From Ruminococcus bovis (GTDB lineage: Bacteria > Bacillota > Clostridia > Oscillospirales > Acutalibacteraceae): 64,000 bases of DNA. A model generated the notes under the pieces. That model made no database searches, was not told the origin of the DNA, and saw only the letters and a list, made by a program, of their open reading frames with translations. Positions 54,772 through 63,301 of the stretch are shown one piece after another (position 1 is the first letter of the stretch; every line of letters begins with the position of its first letter). The translations under genes were made by a program, and so were the position numbers. The stretch is taken from NCBI RefSeq assembly GCF_005601135.1, contig NZ_CP039381.1:1609941-1673940 (forward strand). The letters are read 5' to 3'.

Positions 54772-55363
54772 TAAAGAAACGATGAAAAAAAACAAGCTGT
54801 TCTTTTCGCTTGATAAAGAACTGAATTACATCAACGAGATGAACAAGGCGGGTTGGAAGCTTGTGTATATCAAGGGCGGCTGTGTTTATCATTTTGAAAA
54901 AACGGAGCCTGACGAGTATTTTACCATCCTTCACGCCGCTGCAAAAGAAAAGGTAATGGAGATATCCGCCTTTGCCGCACAGTGCGGTTATCAGTCGATT
55001 CCGCATACGATGGACGGCTACGGAGATTTTCTCTATCTCACAGGAAAGAAAGCGGAGGTATCGCCTGAATTTGTCTGCGAGGGTCCCGAAAAAACAGAAA
55101 GCGCGAAAAGAATCTATCACCGTTTCCGCACGCTCAGCATTGTTTTTGTTGTGATTTCGCTTTTCCTGATGTATCAGGCAGGTTTTATGATCGGAACGAG
55201 AATGGCTGATCCCGATGCTTCGGTTGCGCTTACCGTGATCTGCGTACTGTTTACGCTGTTTGCGGCAGCGTATCTCGCTATGTGCGTGTATGTGTTGGCG
55301 CTGACCGCCAAGGCGCGCCGCAGCTTTAAGCAATTGCAGAGCGAAAGTGAAATCTATGAGTAA
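54764..55363 (+). CDS. DUF2812 membrane protein
   Basis: A 199-residue protein: N-terminal soluble DUF2812 domain (LDKELNYINEMNKAGWKLVYIKGGCVYHFEK) and two C-terminal membrane segments (about 125-150 and 158-182). Cotranscribed with padR. These proteins commonly follow PadR regulators; their function is not established. Confidence 0.85.
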   Translation: MSNKETMKKNKLFFSLDKELNYINEMNKAGWKLVYIKGGCVYHFEKTEPDEYFTILHAAAKEKVMEISAFAAQCGYQSIPHTMDGYGDFLYLTGKKAEVSPEFVCEGPEKTESAKRIYHRFRTLSIVFVVISLFLMYQAGFMIGTRMADPDASVALTVICVLFTLFAAAYLAMCVYVLALTAKARRSFKQLQSESEIYE

Positions 55364-55377
55364 AGGGACGTGAAGCA

Positions 55378-55698
55378 ATGAATTATCCGATGTACATGAT
55401 TATCTTTTTCTTGATATTATTTACTATCATTTTTTACGCTTCGTCCAGTTCAAAAATAGCTGAAAGGAAAATGACTATGATTATTATTTCAAAGGATAAA
55501 ACAAAATGCGCGGAGTATAACCGCATCATTGTTCAGAAAAACTTTGGCGGCGGAAAAGAGAAGAAATACGCCGTTATCGGCTCTGTCAATCACCATGACG
55601 ATATACTCGATTGTTTCCCCGACAAGGAATCCGCAGTAAGGGAGCTTGAAAAGATTTTTGCCGCTTACCAAAACGGAGAAAAGACATATACTTTATAA
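55378..55698 (+). CDS. Small membrane-anchored protein, unknown
   Basis: A 106-residue protein with one N-terminal membrane segment (MIIFFLILFTIIFYAS) and a soluble tail; ribosome-like GGGACG upstream. Third gene of the padR operon (14-base gap), followed by a terminator. Confidence 0.65.
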   Translation: MNYPMYMIIFFLILFTIIFYASSSSKIAERKMTMIIISKDKTKCAEYNRIIVQKNFGGGKEKKYAVIGSVNHHDDILDCFPDKESAVRELEKIFAAYQNGEKTYTL

Positions 55699-55702
55699 AA
55701 GT

Positions 55703-55742
55703 TAACGGACGAAGATGAGCCTTTCACCTTCGTCCGTTGTCT
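55703..55742 (+). terminator. Terminator of the padR operon
   Basis: Stem AACGGACGAAG/CTTCGTCCGTT followed by GTCTTTCT. Confidence 0.75.
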
Positions 55743-55775
55743 TTCTGACAAAAATTTTAGAAATACATTTTAACT

Positions 55776-55808
55776 TTGCACCCAAACACCGATTACCGGT
55801 GTTATAAT
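55776..55808 (+). promoter_or_regulatory. Promoter/operator of the ECF sigma operon
   Basis: Extended -10 TGTTATAAT ending at 55808, preceded by the inverted repeat AACACCG-ATTAC-CGGTGTT (55785-55803) where the spacer and -35 would be, so a dimeric activator or repressor site is likely. Confidence 0.5.
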
Positions 55809-55850
55809 GAATAGAAGCGCTTCAAAAGAGAACAGAAGGGGATGAACTTC

Positions 55851-56393
55851 ATGCGGGACAGGCTTGTGGAAAAGCTGAAAAAACACGACGAAAAAGCGTT
55901 GTCGCAAATCATCGAGCAGCAGTCGCGGTTTGTGGCTTCCGTTATTTACAACACATCAAAGGGAAGTCTTTCAAAGGAAGATATAGAAGAAGTGACCGCC
56001 GACGTATTTGTCACGCTGTGGAACAACGCGGAAAAGGTGCAGGAGGGCAAGCTGAAGGGCTATCTTTGCAGCATTGCCAAAACACGCGCATTAAATAAGA
56101 TAAAGAGCTTAAAGAATACAGCCGTACTCAATATTGACGATTACGATCCCGAGGACGATTTTTCGATTGCGCTTGATGCCGAGAAAAAGGATATTCACCG
56201 CGAACTCAGAGAGGTCATAACAGAAATTCCGCTGCCCGACCGGGAGATACTGATTCGATATTATTACTACAATCAGACCGTATCTCAGATAGCGGCTGAG
56301 ATGAAAATGAACCTTGAAACCGTGAAATCCAAGCTCAGGCGGACGCGTGAAAAAATCAAGAAAAAACTGATTGAAAGGAGTTACACGATATGA
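55851..56393 (+). CDS. ECF-type RNA polymerase sigma factor
   Basis: A 180-residue protein with region 2 (EDIEEVTADVFVTLWNNAEKV...LKGYLCSIAKTRALNKIK) and region 4 (LPDREILIRYYYYNQTVSQIAAEMKMNLETVKSKLRRTREKIKKKL). ATG 55851 has AGAAGGGG 9 bases upstream; ATG 55842 would touch it. The stop overlaps the next gene (ATGA), a membrane anti-sigma candidate. Confidence 0.9.
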   Translation: MRDRLVEKLKKHDEKALSQIIEQQSRFVASVIYNTSKGSLSKEDIEEVTADVFVTLWNNAEKVQEGKLKGYLCSIAKTRALNKIKSLKNTAVLNIDDYDPEDDFSIALDAEKKDIHRELREVITEIPLPDREILIRYYYYNQTVSQIAAEMKMNLETVKSKLRRTREKIKKKLIERSYTI

Positions 56394-57694
56394 AAACAAC
56401 ATTCAAGACAGTTTTCACCGAATTGGACGACGAACTGATGAACCTCGATATTCAGGAAAACGCTCCTGTTGATATCGACATCGAAAAGATAAAAAGTGAG
56501 GTATTTATGCAGATCAACGACGAAAATAAAACAAAAAAGAAATACAGCAAGAAGTTTATTGTCATTCTCGCGGCGGCGGTCATCCTCGTCGGCAGCACAA
56601 TAGGAGCGTTTGCAACGGGCACCATTCAGGCGATATTCAAGGGGTATTTCAAGGGTGCAGAGGTAAATGATTTGGGACTCTACAACGGCGGAAACGTCGA
56701 GGTGCAGTCCGACGACTATGATGTAAAGCTGCTTGGCGTGATGAGCGATGGAGAGGTCGCCTATTCCGCGATGGAGATCACCAGAAAGGACGGCAGTCCA
56801 TTTGTTGAGGAAGGCTATTATATCAGCAGCTCGTTGGACACGTTTGTAAAAAACAGCTATGAGTTTTCGCTTGACGGCGGAGACCAGCTTGACGGAGGAG
56901 CGATTGCACGCGGCCGTTGCTCGCTCTCGGAGGATCGCAGGACTCTGAGTATTTATACCGACTATGTACGCGGCGGAAATATGGAACAGGCAACGAAGGA
57001 TTTCAGGGTTACCTTTCACTGCACAGCCATCAACGGCTATAAGCTTGACAAGATTCTTTACACAGAGGATCTGCCGGAGGTTCTGTCGAATGATGGACTG
57101 ACAGAAGAACGCGGTGGAGAGGAATATGAAACGGAAGCAAAGCTTGAAAGCCTGCGCGAGGAAAACGGACTTACCGAGGAAGAATGTATTTGGGTTCATC
57201 ACGAAGGAAAGACAGTTTACGCAAAGGGCGAGGAAAAACAGTTTGAGCTGGTCTTTGACATCAGCTTTGATATCAATTCAACAGTTGATAATCAGATTGA
57301 ACGCGATATCAATTCCGAAAATGCCCCGAATGTTGTTAAGGATTACACAAGCAACGCGAAAATCAAAATCTCTCCGCTGGGTATCTCTCTTACGGGCGAG
57401 TGTGATGAGAAATATGACAAGCAAATGCCGGATTGGGGCAGTCGCTGCTTTGAGATTCCCGACACAGACGGCAAATCAAAGGTAACAATGGATGACGGAA
57501 CAGTTTATTATATCCTTGTAAACGAGGGCGGCGAGCGCAGGACAGACGACAGCGGCGTTTTCCATGAGAATGCACAGCTTCAATACTCCGCAACGGAGGA
57601 AATGGCATGGGACCTCGGCAGCAACCGCATCATCATCGACCTTGACAAGGTGCAAAGCGTTATCATCAACGGCGATACGATTTACCGGAAATAG
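56390..57694 (+). CDS. Membrane-anchored anti-sigma-like DUF4179 protein
   Basis: A 434-residue protein: about 50 cytoplasmic residues, one membrane segment (about 56-78, IVILAAAVILVGSTIGAFA) and a large extracellular part starting with the DUF4179 pattern (DVKLLGVMSDGEVAYSAMEITRKDG). This layout, translationally coupled to an ECF sigma factor, is the standard sigma/anti-sigma pair; it probably holds the sigma factor until an envelope signal arrives. Confidence 0.8.
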   Translation: MKTTFKTVFTELDDELMNLDIQENAPVDIDIEKIKSEVFMQINDENKTKKKYSKKFIVILAAAVILVGSTIGAFATGTIQAIFKGYFKGAEVNDLGLYNGGNVEVQSDDYDVKLLGVMSDGEVAYSAMEITRKDGSPFVEEGYYISSSLDTFVKNSYEFSLDGGDQLDGGAIARGRCSLSEDRRTLSIYTDYVRGGNMEQATKDFRVTFHCTAINGYKLDKILYTEDLPEVLSNDGLTEERGGEEYETEAKLESLREENGLTEEECIWVHHEGKTVYAKGEEKQFELVFDISFDINSTVDNQIERDINSENAPNVVKDYTSNAKIKISPLGISLTGECDEKYDKQMPDWGSRCFEIPDTDGKSKVTMDDGTVYYILVNEGGERRTDDSGVFHENAQLQYSATEEMAWDLGSNRIIIDLDKVQSVIINGDTIYRK

Positions 57695-57875
57695 TAATAA
57701 TTCAAAAATACGTAAAGATGGCTTCAGATATCAAACACCCACAAAAAACACCATTATTCTTAGGGAACTAAACGCATCTTACCGCCGATTTTTGCAACTT
57801 ACAGCAAAATCTATTTAAAAAATTAAAATAATAAGCTATACTATGCCCATAACAAAACCGAAAGGAAGATTGATT

Positions 57876-59222
57876 ATGGGCATTATTTTTTTCATCTTAT
57901 TCACATTGGCAGAAATCGCACTGGTCGTTTTGACCTTTACAAAATTCAGAGAAAAAGCCTCGTGGCGGAAAAACCGCGCTATCATCAGAGCCGCCGAGGT
58001 GGTTTTGCTCCTTGGTATGATCCTCATTCCGACGGTCAATATGAAATGGCGTTTTTTCGGCGCGCTGATCGTCGTGGCTGTTCGCCTGCTGATCGCGGGT
58101 ATCGTTTGGCTGGTCATGAGGAAGAAATCCAACGGACTGAGAAAAAAGCCTGTAACGGTTATTAGCTGCGTGTTATCTGTGGTTCTGATCGCCTTCTCGC
58201 TCGTTCCAGCGTTCATCTTCACCAACTACAACGGTCTCCCGACCACAGGCGAGTATCAGGTGAATGAGACAAGCGCCATCCTTGTGGATGAAAGCAGAGT
58301 CGACGAATTCGAAAGCGACGGCTCGTTCAGAGAGGTTCCCGCGCACTTCTACTACCCCGAAAACGCCGAGGGCGAATATCCCCTCGTCATCTTCTCGCAC
58401 GGCGCGTTCGGCTACTATCAGAGCAACTTTTCCACCTACGCGGAGCTTGTCAGCAACGGCTATATTGTTGTCGCGCTCGATCATCCGCACCACTCCTTCT
58501 TCACGAAGGATACCGACGGGAAAATGATCACCGTTGACGAGAAGTTTATCTATGAGGTCACAAGAGATGACGATGCTGTCAGCAAAGAGGAAATGATGAC
58601 GGATTCCCAGGCTTGGCTGAAGGTCAGAGTCGATGATGAGAACTTTGTGCTGGATACCATTAAAGAGGCAAAGAACAGCGGCACACTCTCAACCGCATGG
58701 CATACCTCTGACGCAGATACTGTTCTCAGCGTTATCAACAGGATCGATACCGATAAAATCGGCTTGACAGGACATTCCCTCGGCGGCGCGACGGCTGTTG
58801 AACTCGGCAGAGAGAGAACGGATATCGACGCCGTGATCGATATCGACGGCACGATGATGGGTGAGATAACCGGCGTTATGGACGGAGAATACACATATAA
58901 TTCCGAGTCCTATCCTGTTCCCGTGCTTGCTTTATTCACCGAAAACAATTATAATATGATAGAATCAGATGAAAGCGGATTCTATCGAGTCAATGAGAAT
59001 ATGATCAACAACGCGAAGGACGGCAGAATTGTGACCTTCGAAAACGCGGAGCATATGGACTTTACTGACCTTCCGCTGTTTTCTCCCTTCCTCGGCAATA
59101 TGCTCGGAAGCGGAGAACGCGACAACGAGGAAATGATGAATACGCTGAACAGCGTTGTCCTCAACTGGTTCGATTATTATTTGAAAGGTAACGGCGCATT
59201 GAATATTCAGCCGCAATACTGA
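57876..59222 (+). CDS. Membrane-anchored alpha/beta hydrolase (PAF-acetylhydrolase-like)
   Basis: A 448-residue protein. Three or four membrane segments in the first 120 residues are followed by an alpha/beta hydrolase with VIFSHGAFGYY (oxyanion region), GLTGHSLGGATA (nucleophile Ser) and ENAEHMDF (catalytic His). ATG 57876 has AAGGAAG 8 bases upstream; ATG 57843 has none. Substrate unknown, probably a lipid or ester at the outer face of the membrane. Confidence 0.82.
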   Translation: MGIIFFILFTLAEIALVVLTFTKFREKASWRKNRAIIRAAEVVLLLGMILIPTVNMKWRFFGALIVVAVRLLIAGIVWLVMRKKSNGLRKKPVTVISCVLSVVLIAFSLVPAFIFTNYNGLPTTGEYQVNETSAILVDESRVDEFESDGSFREVPAHFYYPENAEGEYPLVIFSHGAFGYYQSNFSTYAELVSNGYIVVALDHPHHSFFTKDTDGKMITVDEKFIYEVTRDDDAVSKEEMMTDSQAWLKVRVDDENFVLDTIKEAKNSGTLSTAWHTSDADTVLSVINRIDTDKIGLTGHSLGGATAVELGRERTDIDAVIDIDGTMMGEITGVMDGEYTYNSESYPVPVLALFTENNYNMIESDESGFYRVNENMINNAKDGRIVTFENAEHMDFTDLPLFSPFLGNMLGSGERDNEEMMNTLNSVVLNWFDYYLKGNGALNIQPQY

Positions 59223-59223
59223 T

Positions 59224-59667
59224 ATGCAAACAAGGATCACAAAAATCGACCGTGATAAGCCCGAACTGCTTGAAATTCATTGTCACAAAATCAGCGACGA
59301 GGTGCGCGAGATCATAGCCTTTGTCAAGTCAAGACAGGGACAGCTGACGGGTACCGCTGACGAAAGGCAGTATGAAATTGCCGTATCTGATGTGTTTTAT
59401 ATTGAGTCGGTGGATAACAAAACCTTTATCTACACAAAAAACAAGGTGTACGAAACAAGACAGAAGCTGTATGAGCTGGAGGAAATACTTAAAGAAAAGC
59501 GCTTCCTCCGAGTTTCAAAATCCACCTTGCTCAATCTGATGAAGGTCAGCGCGATTAAACCCGCACTGAACAGTCGATTCACAGCCGAGCTGTTTTCGGG
59601 CGAGCAGGTTGTTATTACCCGAAAATATGTACCGGAGCTCAAAAAGGCATTGAAAGGAGATAAATGA
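59224..59667 (+). CDS. LytTR DNA-binding regulator
   Basis: A 147-residue protein whose C-terminal 100 residues are a LytTR domain (ISDVFYIESVDNKTFIYTKNKVYETRQKLYELEEIL, FLRVSKSTLLNLMKV). No receiver domain. Starts 1 base after the hydrolase stop and is followed by a DUF3021 gene, the standard LytTR-DUF3021 membrane-linked regulatory pair. Confidence 0.9.
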   Translation: MQTRITKIDRDKPELLEIHCHKISDEVREIIAFVKSRQGQLTGTADERQYEIAVSDVFYIESVDNKTFIYTKNKVYETRQKLYELEEILKEKRFLRVSKSTLLNLMKVSAIKPALNSRFTAELFSGEQVVITRKYVPELKKALKGDK

Positions 59668-59668
59668 A

Positions 59669-60103
59669 ATGACAATTAAAGAGTTTATCATCTCACGTGT
59701 TCAGATTTTTTTCACACTGGTAACGCTGATTCTGACAGCGACGGTTATTCTCGGCGCGATATATCAGCCCGATAAGGAACTGCGCTATTATCATTTGCTC
59801 AGTCCCGTTATTCTCGCCGCGTGCTGTGTGCTGCCAACCTGTGTAACGTACTTTAAAAAAGAGCCGACTGCCGGACAGTATATTATACGCCAAATCATAG
59901 AATTAGCATTGATTGAATCGGTAGTAATGTTTCTAATATCAGCTCCCGAAGGAATAGCGAAACCGATGTTTTATCTTGTTCTCGGCGCGGTAATTGCCGT
60001 CATATATGTTCTAACTATGGTGATGATGTGGCTGCAAAAGGTTCAGCAATCAAAAAAGCTCACTGAACAGCTGAAAAACTTTCAGAATAATATGGTAAAG
60101 TAA
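59669..60103 (+). CDS. DUF3021 membrane protein
   Basis: A 144-residue protein with four membrane segments and a short coiled C-terminus, partner of the LytTR regulator directly upstream (AAAGGAG ribosome site). Likely modulates LytTR activity at the membrane. Confidence 0.85.
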   Translation: MTIKEFIISRVQIFFTLVTLILTATVILGAIYQPDKELRYYHLLSPVILAACCVLPTCVTYFKKEPTAGQYIIRQIIELALIESVVMFLISAPEGIAKPMFYLVLGAVIAVIYVLTMVMMWLQKVQQSKKLTEQLKNFQNNMVK

Positions 60104-60133
60104 AACCAATAAAATAAAACGCCGCCAAGCAGG

Positions 60134-60453
60134 TGAACTGCCCCAAATTGTGTAGACAACACAAAAACGGCGTGCTATGGCAGAATTAAAGAATTAAGCA
60201 AAATACTGACATCTCTTTTCGAGGGGTGTCAGTTTTGTTTTTGTTTGAATACGATAGTTATTATATGAGTAAACCCAAGTCTATTTCCTATTTCTCTTAA
60301 CGTCAGACCTTGATTCACCATGTTAATTATTTCAGTTTCATATTCGCTTATGTGTCGATATTTTCTGCTCATAAAAACCAACCTCCTATGGTATCTTTAT
60401 TCTACCATAGGAGGTGCTGTTTTTCTATTGTCTACTTTTTACGGAGCTGTTCA
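60134..60453 (-). mobile_element. 320-bp IS3-family remnant
   Basis: Ends TGAACTGCCCC and, inverted, TGAACAGCTCCG; both sides carry the 4-bp target duplication CAGG (60130-60133, 60454-60457). It contains only a short orfA start. It is inserted in the loop of a terminator hairpin (GCCGCCAAG ... CTTGGCG). Confidence 0.75.
60229..60372 (-). pseudogene. Truncated IS3-type orfA (HTH) with hairpin-sequestered ribosome site
   Basis: 47 codons, MSRKYRHISEYETEIINM...GLTLREIGNRLGF, the N-terminal HTH of an IS3-group OrfA, ending prematurely. The AGGAGG ribosome site sits in a perfect 12-bp stem (60382-60393/60403-60414). Confidence 0.7.
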
Positions 60454-60567
60454 CAGGAGATTATCCCACTTGGCGACTTTACTTGTCCCCAGAAACGCTT
60501 TGAATATAGACAAAAGTCCGTATCTATGGTATATTATATACATTGAATAATAAAGCGGTAAGAGAGC

Positions 60568-60801
60568 ATGACTATGAATTCAAATTCAAACAATATAAAC
60601 TACAACTATGACGAGCAGGCAAGGATCACGCTCGACAGGTTTATCACTCAGCTGGATTCGCAGAGCGGTAAAGCCGATCCCGACGACGCTTCGGCAGATT
60701 TGAAGTATACGCGGTCTCTGCAAAGAGAAAGGCTCAACAAAAAGGGCGCTGCTCTCATTGTTCAAGCCCGTATGAGCATTATAAGCACGATTGGGTGGTA
60801 A
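60568..60801 (+). CDS. Short hypothetical protein, possibly truncated
   Basis: A 77-residue Asn/Asp-rich soluble protein (MTMNSNSNNINYNYDEQARITLDRFITQLDSQS). A MITE-like hairpin begins 17 bases after its stop, so the reading frame may have lost its original end. No family recognised. Confidence 0.4.
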   Translation: MTMNSNSNNINYNYDEQARITLDRFITQLDSQSGKADPDDASADLKYTRSLQRERLNKKGAALIVQARMSIISTIGW

Positions 60802-60817
60802 GAAGATTTGAGAGGGT

Positions 60818-60997
60818 TTAAGGAACCACTGATTAATTCACGCCTGACGGCTGGGCACGCAACTTGCTTGCATCTTTTCCGTCAGACTGCCCCAAAAATC
60901 TCGGCAAGGCGTCAGCCTTACCTCAATTTGTTAGTGCACCCTGACGAAAAATCTGACGGCGCAATTTGCGCACCCGAATGAATCAGTGCTTCCTTAA
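60818..60997. repeat. 180-bp MITE-like inverted-repeat element
   Basis: Ends TTAAGGAACCACTGATT and, inverted, TTAAGGAAGCACTGATT, about 20 of 22 matching. The inner sequence has further CTGACGG/CCGTCAG complements. It has no ORF and looks like a non-autonomous mobile element. Confidence 0.65.
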
Positions 60998-61035
60998 CAG
61001 TCAAATCACTACTCTCGTATTTTGGAGGATTCATT

Positions 61036-62259
61036 ATGTATCTTAAAAACGGTCTTATTTCATTTTTAAAAGTGAAGAATGTCATTTTACTGATTCTCGG
61101 CATATTTTTTACGGCGGCTTCTGCCTCTAATATGATTGAGCTGATCGTATATTACTTCGGTGACTGGTTCACGATTATTCACGCAAACAGCACTCTCGGT
61201 TCGGTATTTCTCTTTATCATCGGCGTATTGATGATCGTATGCTCAAGGGGCTCGCGCAGGTTGATCAACGACGCCTGCTTTTTCTCAAGTTATTTTGAGG
61301 GAGATTTGAACGGATATGTAGATTTTGCGGAGCTTGCCGAAGTGACGGGCAGAACGACGTCACAAATCAAAAGCCGTATCGCGCTGCTGCACCTGTTGTA
61401 TATGAAAAATTTCAGGGTCATCAAAACCGTCAATTATCAATATCCTGAAATCATCGAGCTGTACAGCAAGACTGTCACCTGTTCCTGCCGCAGCTGCGGC
61501 GGGTGGATGGAAAAGCGCGTTTACTTTGAGGGCAGATGCCCGTATTGCGGCAGCTCCGATCTGACTGCGCAGGTCGTGTCAGGACAGCGGGTTTACTTTA
61601 TCAACGACAATGCAGGCAGAAAGCCAAATAATCCCGATTATTATAAAGCTTCCTCGTTGAACGCAAAGCGAATCGCGTATGCTGTCGGATTTGGTATCGC
61701 TCTGTTTTTCGTTTTCATCTTTTTCATCGTGTTTATGACCTTTGTTTCCAATTATAATAACGAGGAATATCTGAGGGAAACCTTGCTTTCGGGCCGCAGT
61801 TACTCTTCGTTTGAACTGATTAGGGCAAGCATGATGAATGTGATCATCTTTTCCGCGTTCGGTCTTGTAGCCGTCGGTTCAGCGCTTGTGTTCACATTTG
61901 TGCGAATGTTATCCATCGAAAACGCACAGCGCTACGCGCGCCGTTTCGCTCAGTTTCCCGCACCTTTTATTTCACTGCCGGAGCTGGCACAGATAAGCAG
62001 GGCGAATTCTCCGCTGAGACAGTCAAGCAGCATTACTCCCGACCGGCTATATCAAACAATCGTAAAATCGATCAAAGAGGGTTATCTGCGCGGATGTTCC
62101 CCCGAAAAGCACGGCGGGGTGCTGAGAATCGCGCTCTCTAAGCAAATCGTCAAGGATCGCTGTCCCGGCTGTGGTGCGCCGATCGTGGGTGCAGTCACCG
62201 AAAACTACGCCTGCCGCTACTGCGGAAGGATCATCACAGGAGTCATCCGCAAGCAATAA
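61036..62259 (+). CDS. Membrane protein with two zinc ribbons
   Basis: A 407-residue protein: two N-terminal membrane segments (about 14-33, 54-74), a winged-HTH-like stretch (DFAELAEVTGRTTSQIKSRIALLHLLYMKNF), a zinc ribbon CSCRSCGGW...CPYCGSSD (about 149-175), two more membrane segments (about 217-240, 273-293) and a C-terminal zinc ribbon CPGCGAPI...CRYCGRI (about 377-400). GGAGG precedes the ATG. Function unknown; it may be a membrane-associated regulator. Confidence 0.75.
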   Translation: MYLKNGLISFLKVKNVILLILGIFFTAASASNMIELIVYYFGDWFTIIHANSTLGSVFLFIIGVLMIVCSRGSRRLINDACFFSSYFEGDLNGYVDFAELAEVTGRTTSQIKSRIALLHLLYMKNFRVIKTVNYQYPEIIELYSKTVTCSCRSCGGWMEKRVYFEGRCPYCGSSDLTAQVVSGQRVYFINDNAGRKPNNPDYYKASSLNAKRIAYAVGFGIALFFVFIFFIVFMTFVSNYNNEEYLRETLLSGRSYSSFELIRASMMNVIIFSAFGLVAVGSALVFTFVRMLSIENAQRYARRFAQFPAPFISLPELAQISRANSPLRQSSSITPDRLYQTIVKSIKEGYLRGCSPEKHGGVLRIALSKQIVKDRCPGCGAPIVGAVTENYACRYCGRIITGVIRKQ

Positions 62260-62424
62260 CGATTCGGTTATAACACAATCCCCAACATAAAACAGAAAGT
62301 CTGTTTTTAACAGATAGTATCACGATTGCCAGAGCAGATGATATCTATATAATTGTCGTAGTTGTAAATCGGAGTAAACGAAGTTCAAACACAGAGGTTA
62401 TAGAAGCTGTTTGCGCGATGAACA

Positions 62425-62462
62425 AAAGCCGCCGAGTAGGGAATAATCCCACTTGGCGGCTG
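62425..62462. terminator. Hairpin terminator between gene and element 2
   Basis: Stem AGCCGCC/GGCGGCT with loop sequence similar to the interrupted terminator at 60120-60480 (CCCACTTGGCG). Confidence 0.6.
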
Positions 62463-62468
62463 TGCTTA

Positions 62469-62825
62469 TCAGATGAAAATTAACTCCGTATTTACAATCT
62501 CCATTGCACGGCTACGGATATTGTTAATTCTCGCAACCCACAGCATTTGATTGTTAGCTTTAAGCTGTTCCGTCACTCCTTCACGCTCCGCAATCTGCTT
62601 GACAAGCCTATCGAACATCTCTGTGGCTTCTTCATCAATATCGACGAGATAGGCGGTCAATTTACAGGTTGTCAGCAGATTGGTGTATCTGATTGGATGA
62701 TGCTGCTTAATATACTGCAAATGGCGTTTGCCCCAAATTCCAATTTCAACCTTCGGTTGTTCGGGAAGTTTCAAATCGGGCAGTAAATAATCGCCCTGCT
62801 GTGTGTATGTAATCTTTGTAGCCAT
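62469..62825 (-). CDS. tnpV: TnpV transposon protein, copy 2
   Basis: A 118-residue close homologue of the 49813 gene (GIWGKRHLQYIKQHHPIRYTN). Belongs to the right end of a second Tn4451-like element. Confidence 0.85.
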   Translation of the reverse strand: MATKITYTQQGDYLLPDLKLPEQPKVEIGIWGKRHLQYIKQHHPIRYTNLLTTCKLTAYLVDIDEEATEMFDRLVKQIAEREGVTEQLKANNQMLWVARINNIRSRAMEIVNTELIFI

Positions 62826-62828
62826 AAC

Positions 62829-63008
62829 TCAGACCTCCTTAATCTTGATTTTTTTGACTTTGGCTTTTGTGAGCTTAATCAACAGCTCGTCAATGATGTC
62901 GGTGTATCTGCCCTGTGAAATGAGGTCATTTCTCAAATCAATCAGGCTGTTGATGACCGTGCGCCGCTCATCGGATGTTAGGTATAGATGGTATTTTGGA
63001 TTTTTCAT
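62829..63008 (-). CDS. tnpW: TnpW transposon protein, copy 2
   Basis: 59 residues, MKNPKYHLYLTSDERR..., nearly the same as copy 1 at 50173. Its last codons hold the AAGGAGG of tnpV. Confidence 0.8.
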   Translation of the reverse strand: MKNPKYHLYLTSDERRTVINSLIDLRNDLISQGRYTDIIDELLIKLTKAKVKKIKIKEV

Positions 63009-63148
63009 TGTCGATTCCTCCTTGATTTGAATTTTACAGTCATATTATAGGAAGAAATTGAATGAATCACAAATGTACGAACGAGAAATGTGTGTAACTG
63101 CCGATAAAATCTAAATTTTTCATAAATCCGTTATGAACACTCGCACCA
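63009..63148. repeat. Right att end of element 2
   Basis: Near-copy of 50353-50491, ending in CACTCGCACCA (63138-63148). Confidence 0.75.
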
Positions 63149-63186
63149 TAAAAATAGACAACACATTAGTGTTGTCTATTTTTATT
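63149..63186 (+). terminator. Terminator between two tandem element ends
   Basis: AAAAATAGACAACAC-ATTA-GTGTTGTCTATTTTT hairpin, directly after the right-end CGCACCA, in the same place as the tRNA-Leu terminator after element 1 but with another sequence. Confidence 0.75.
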
Positions 63187-63195
63187 ATACCAGCA

Positions 63196-63300
63196 GTATG
63201 AGTGTTCATAACGGATTTATGTTATGGACACTCATTCTTTTTATTCAATTTCATCCGGTTTGTATGTGGTGAGCAGGTTTTGTGCCTGCACACCTTTTTT
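63196..63300. repeat. Left att end of element 3
   Basis: Near-copy of 41488-41591 (GTATGAGTGTTCATAACGGA and the GTTATG-x-ACACTC inverse), starting a third element that runs off the window. Confidence 0.75.
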
Positions 63301-63301
63301 C

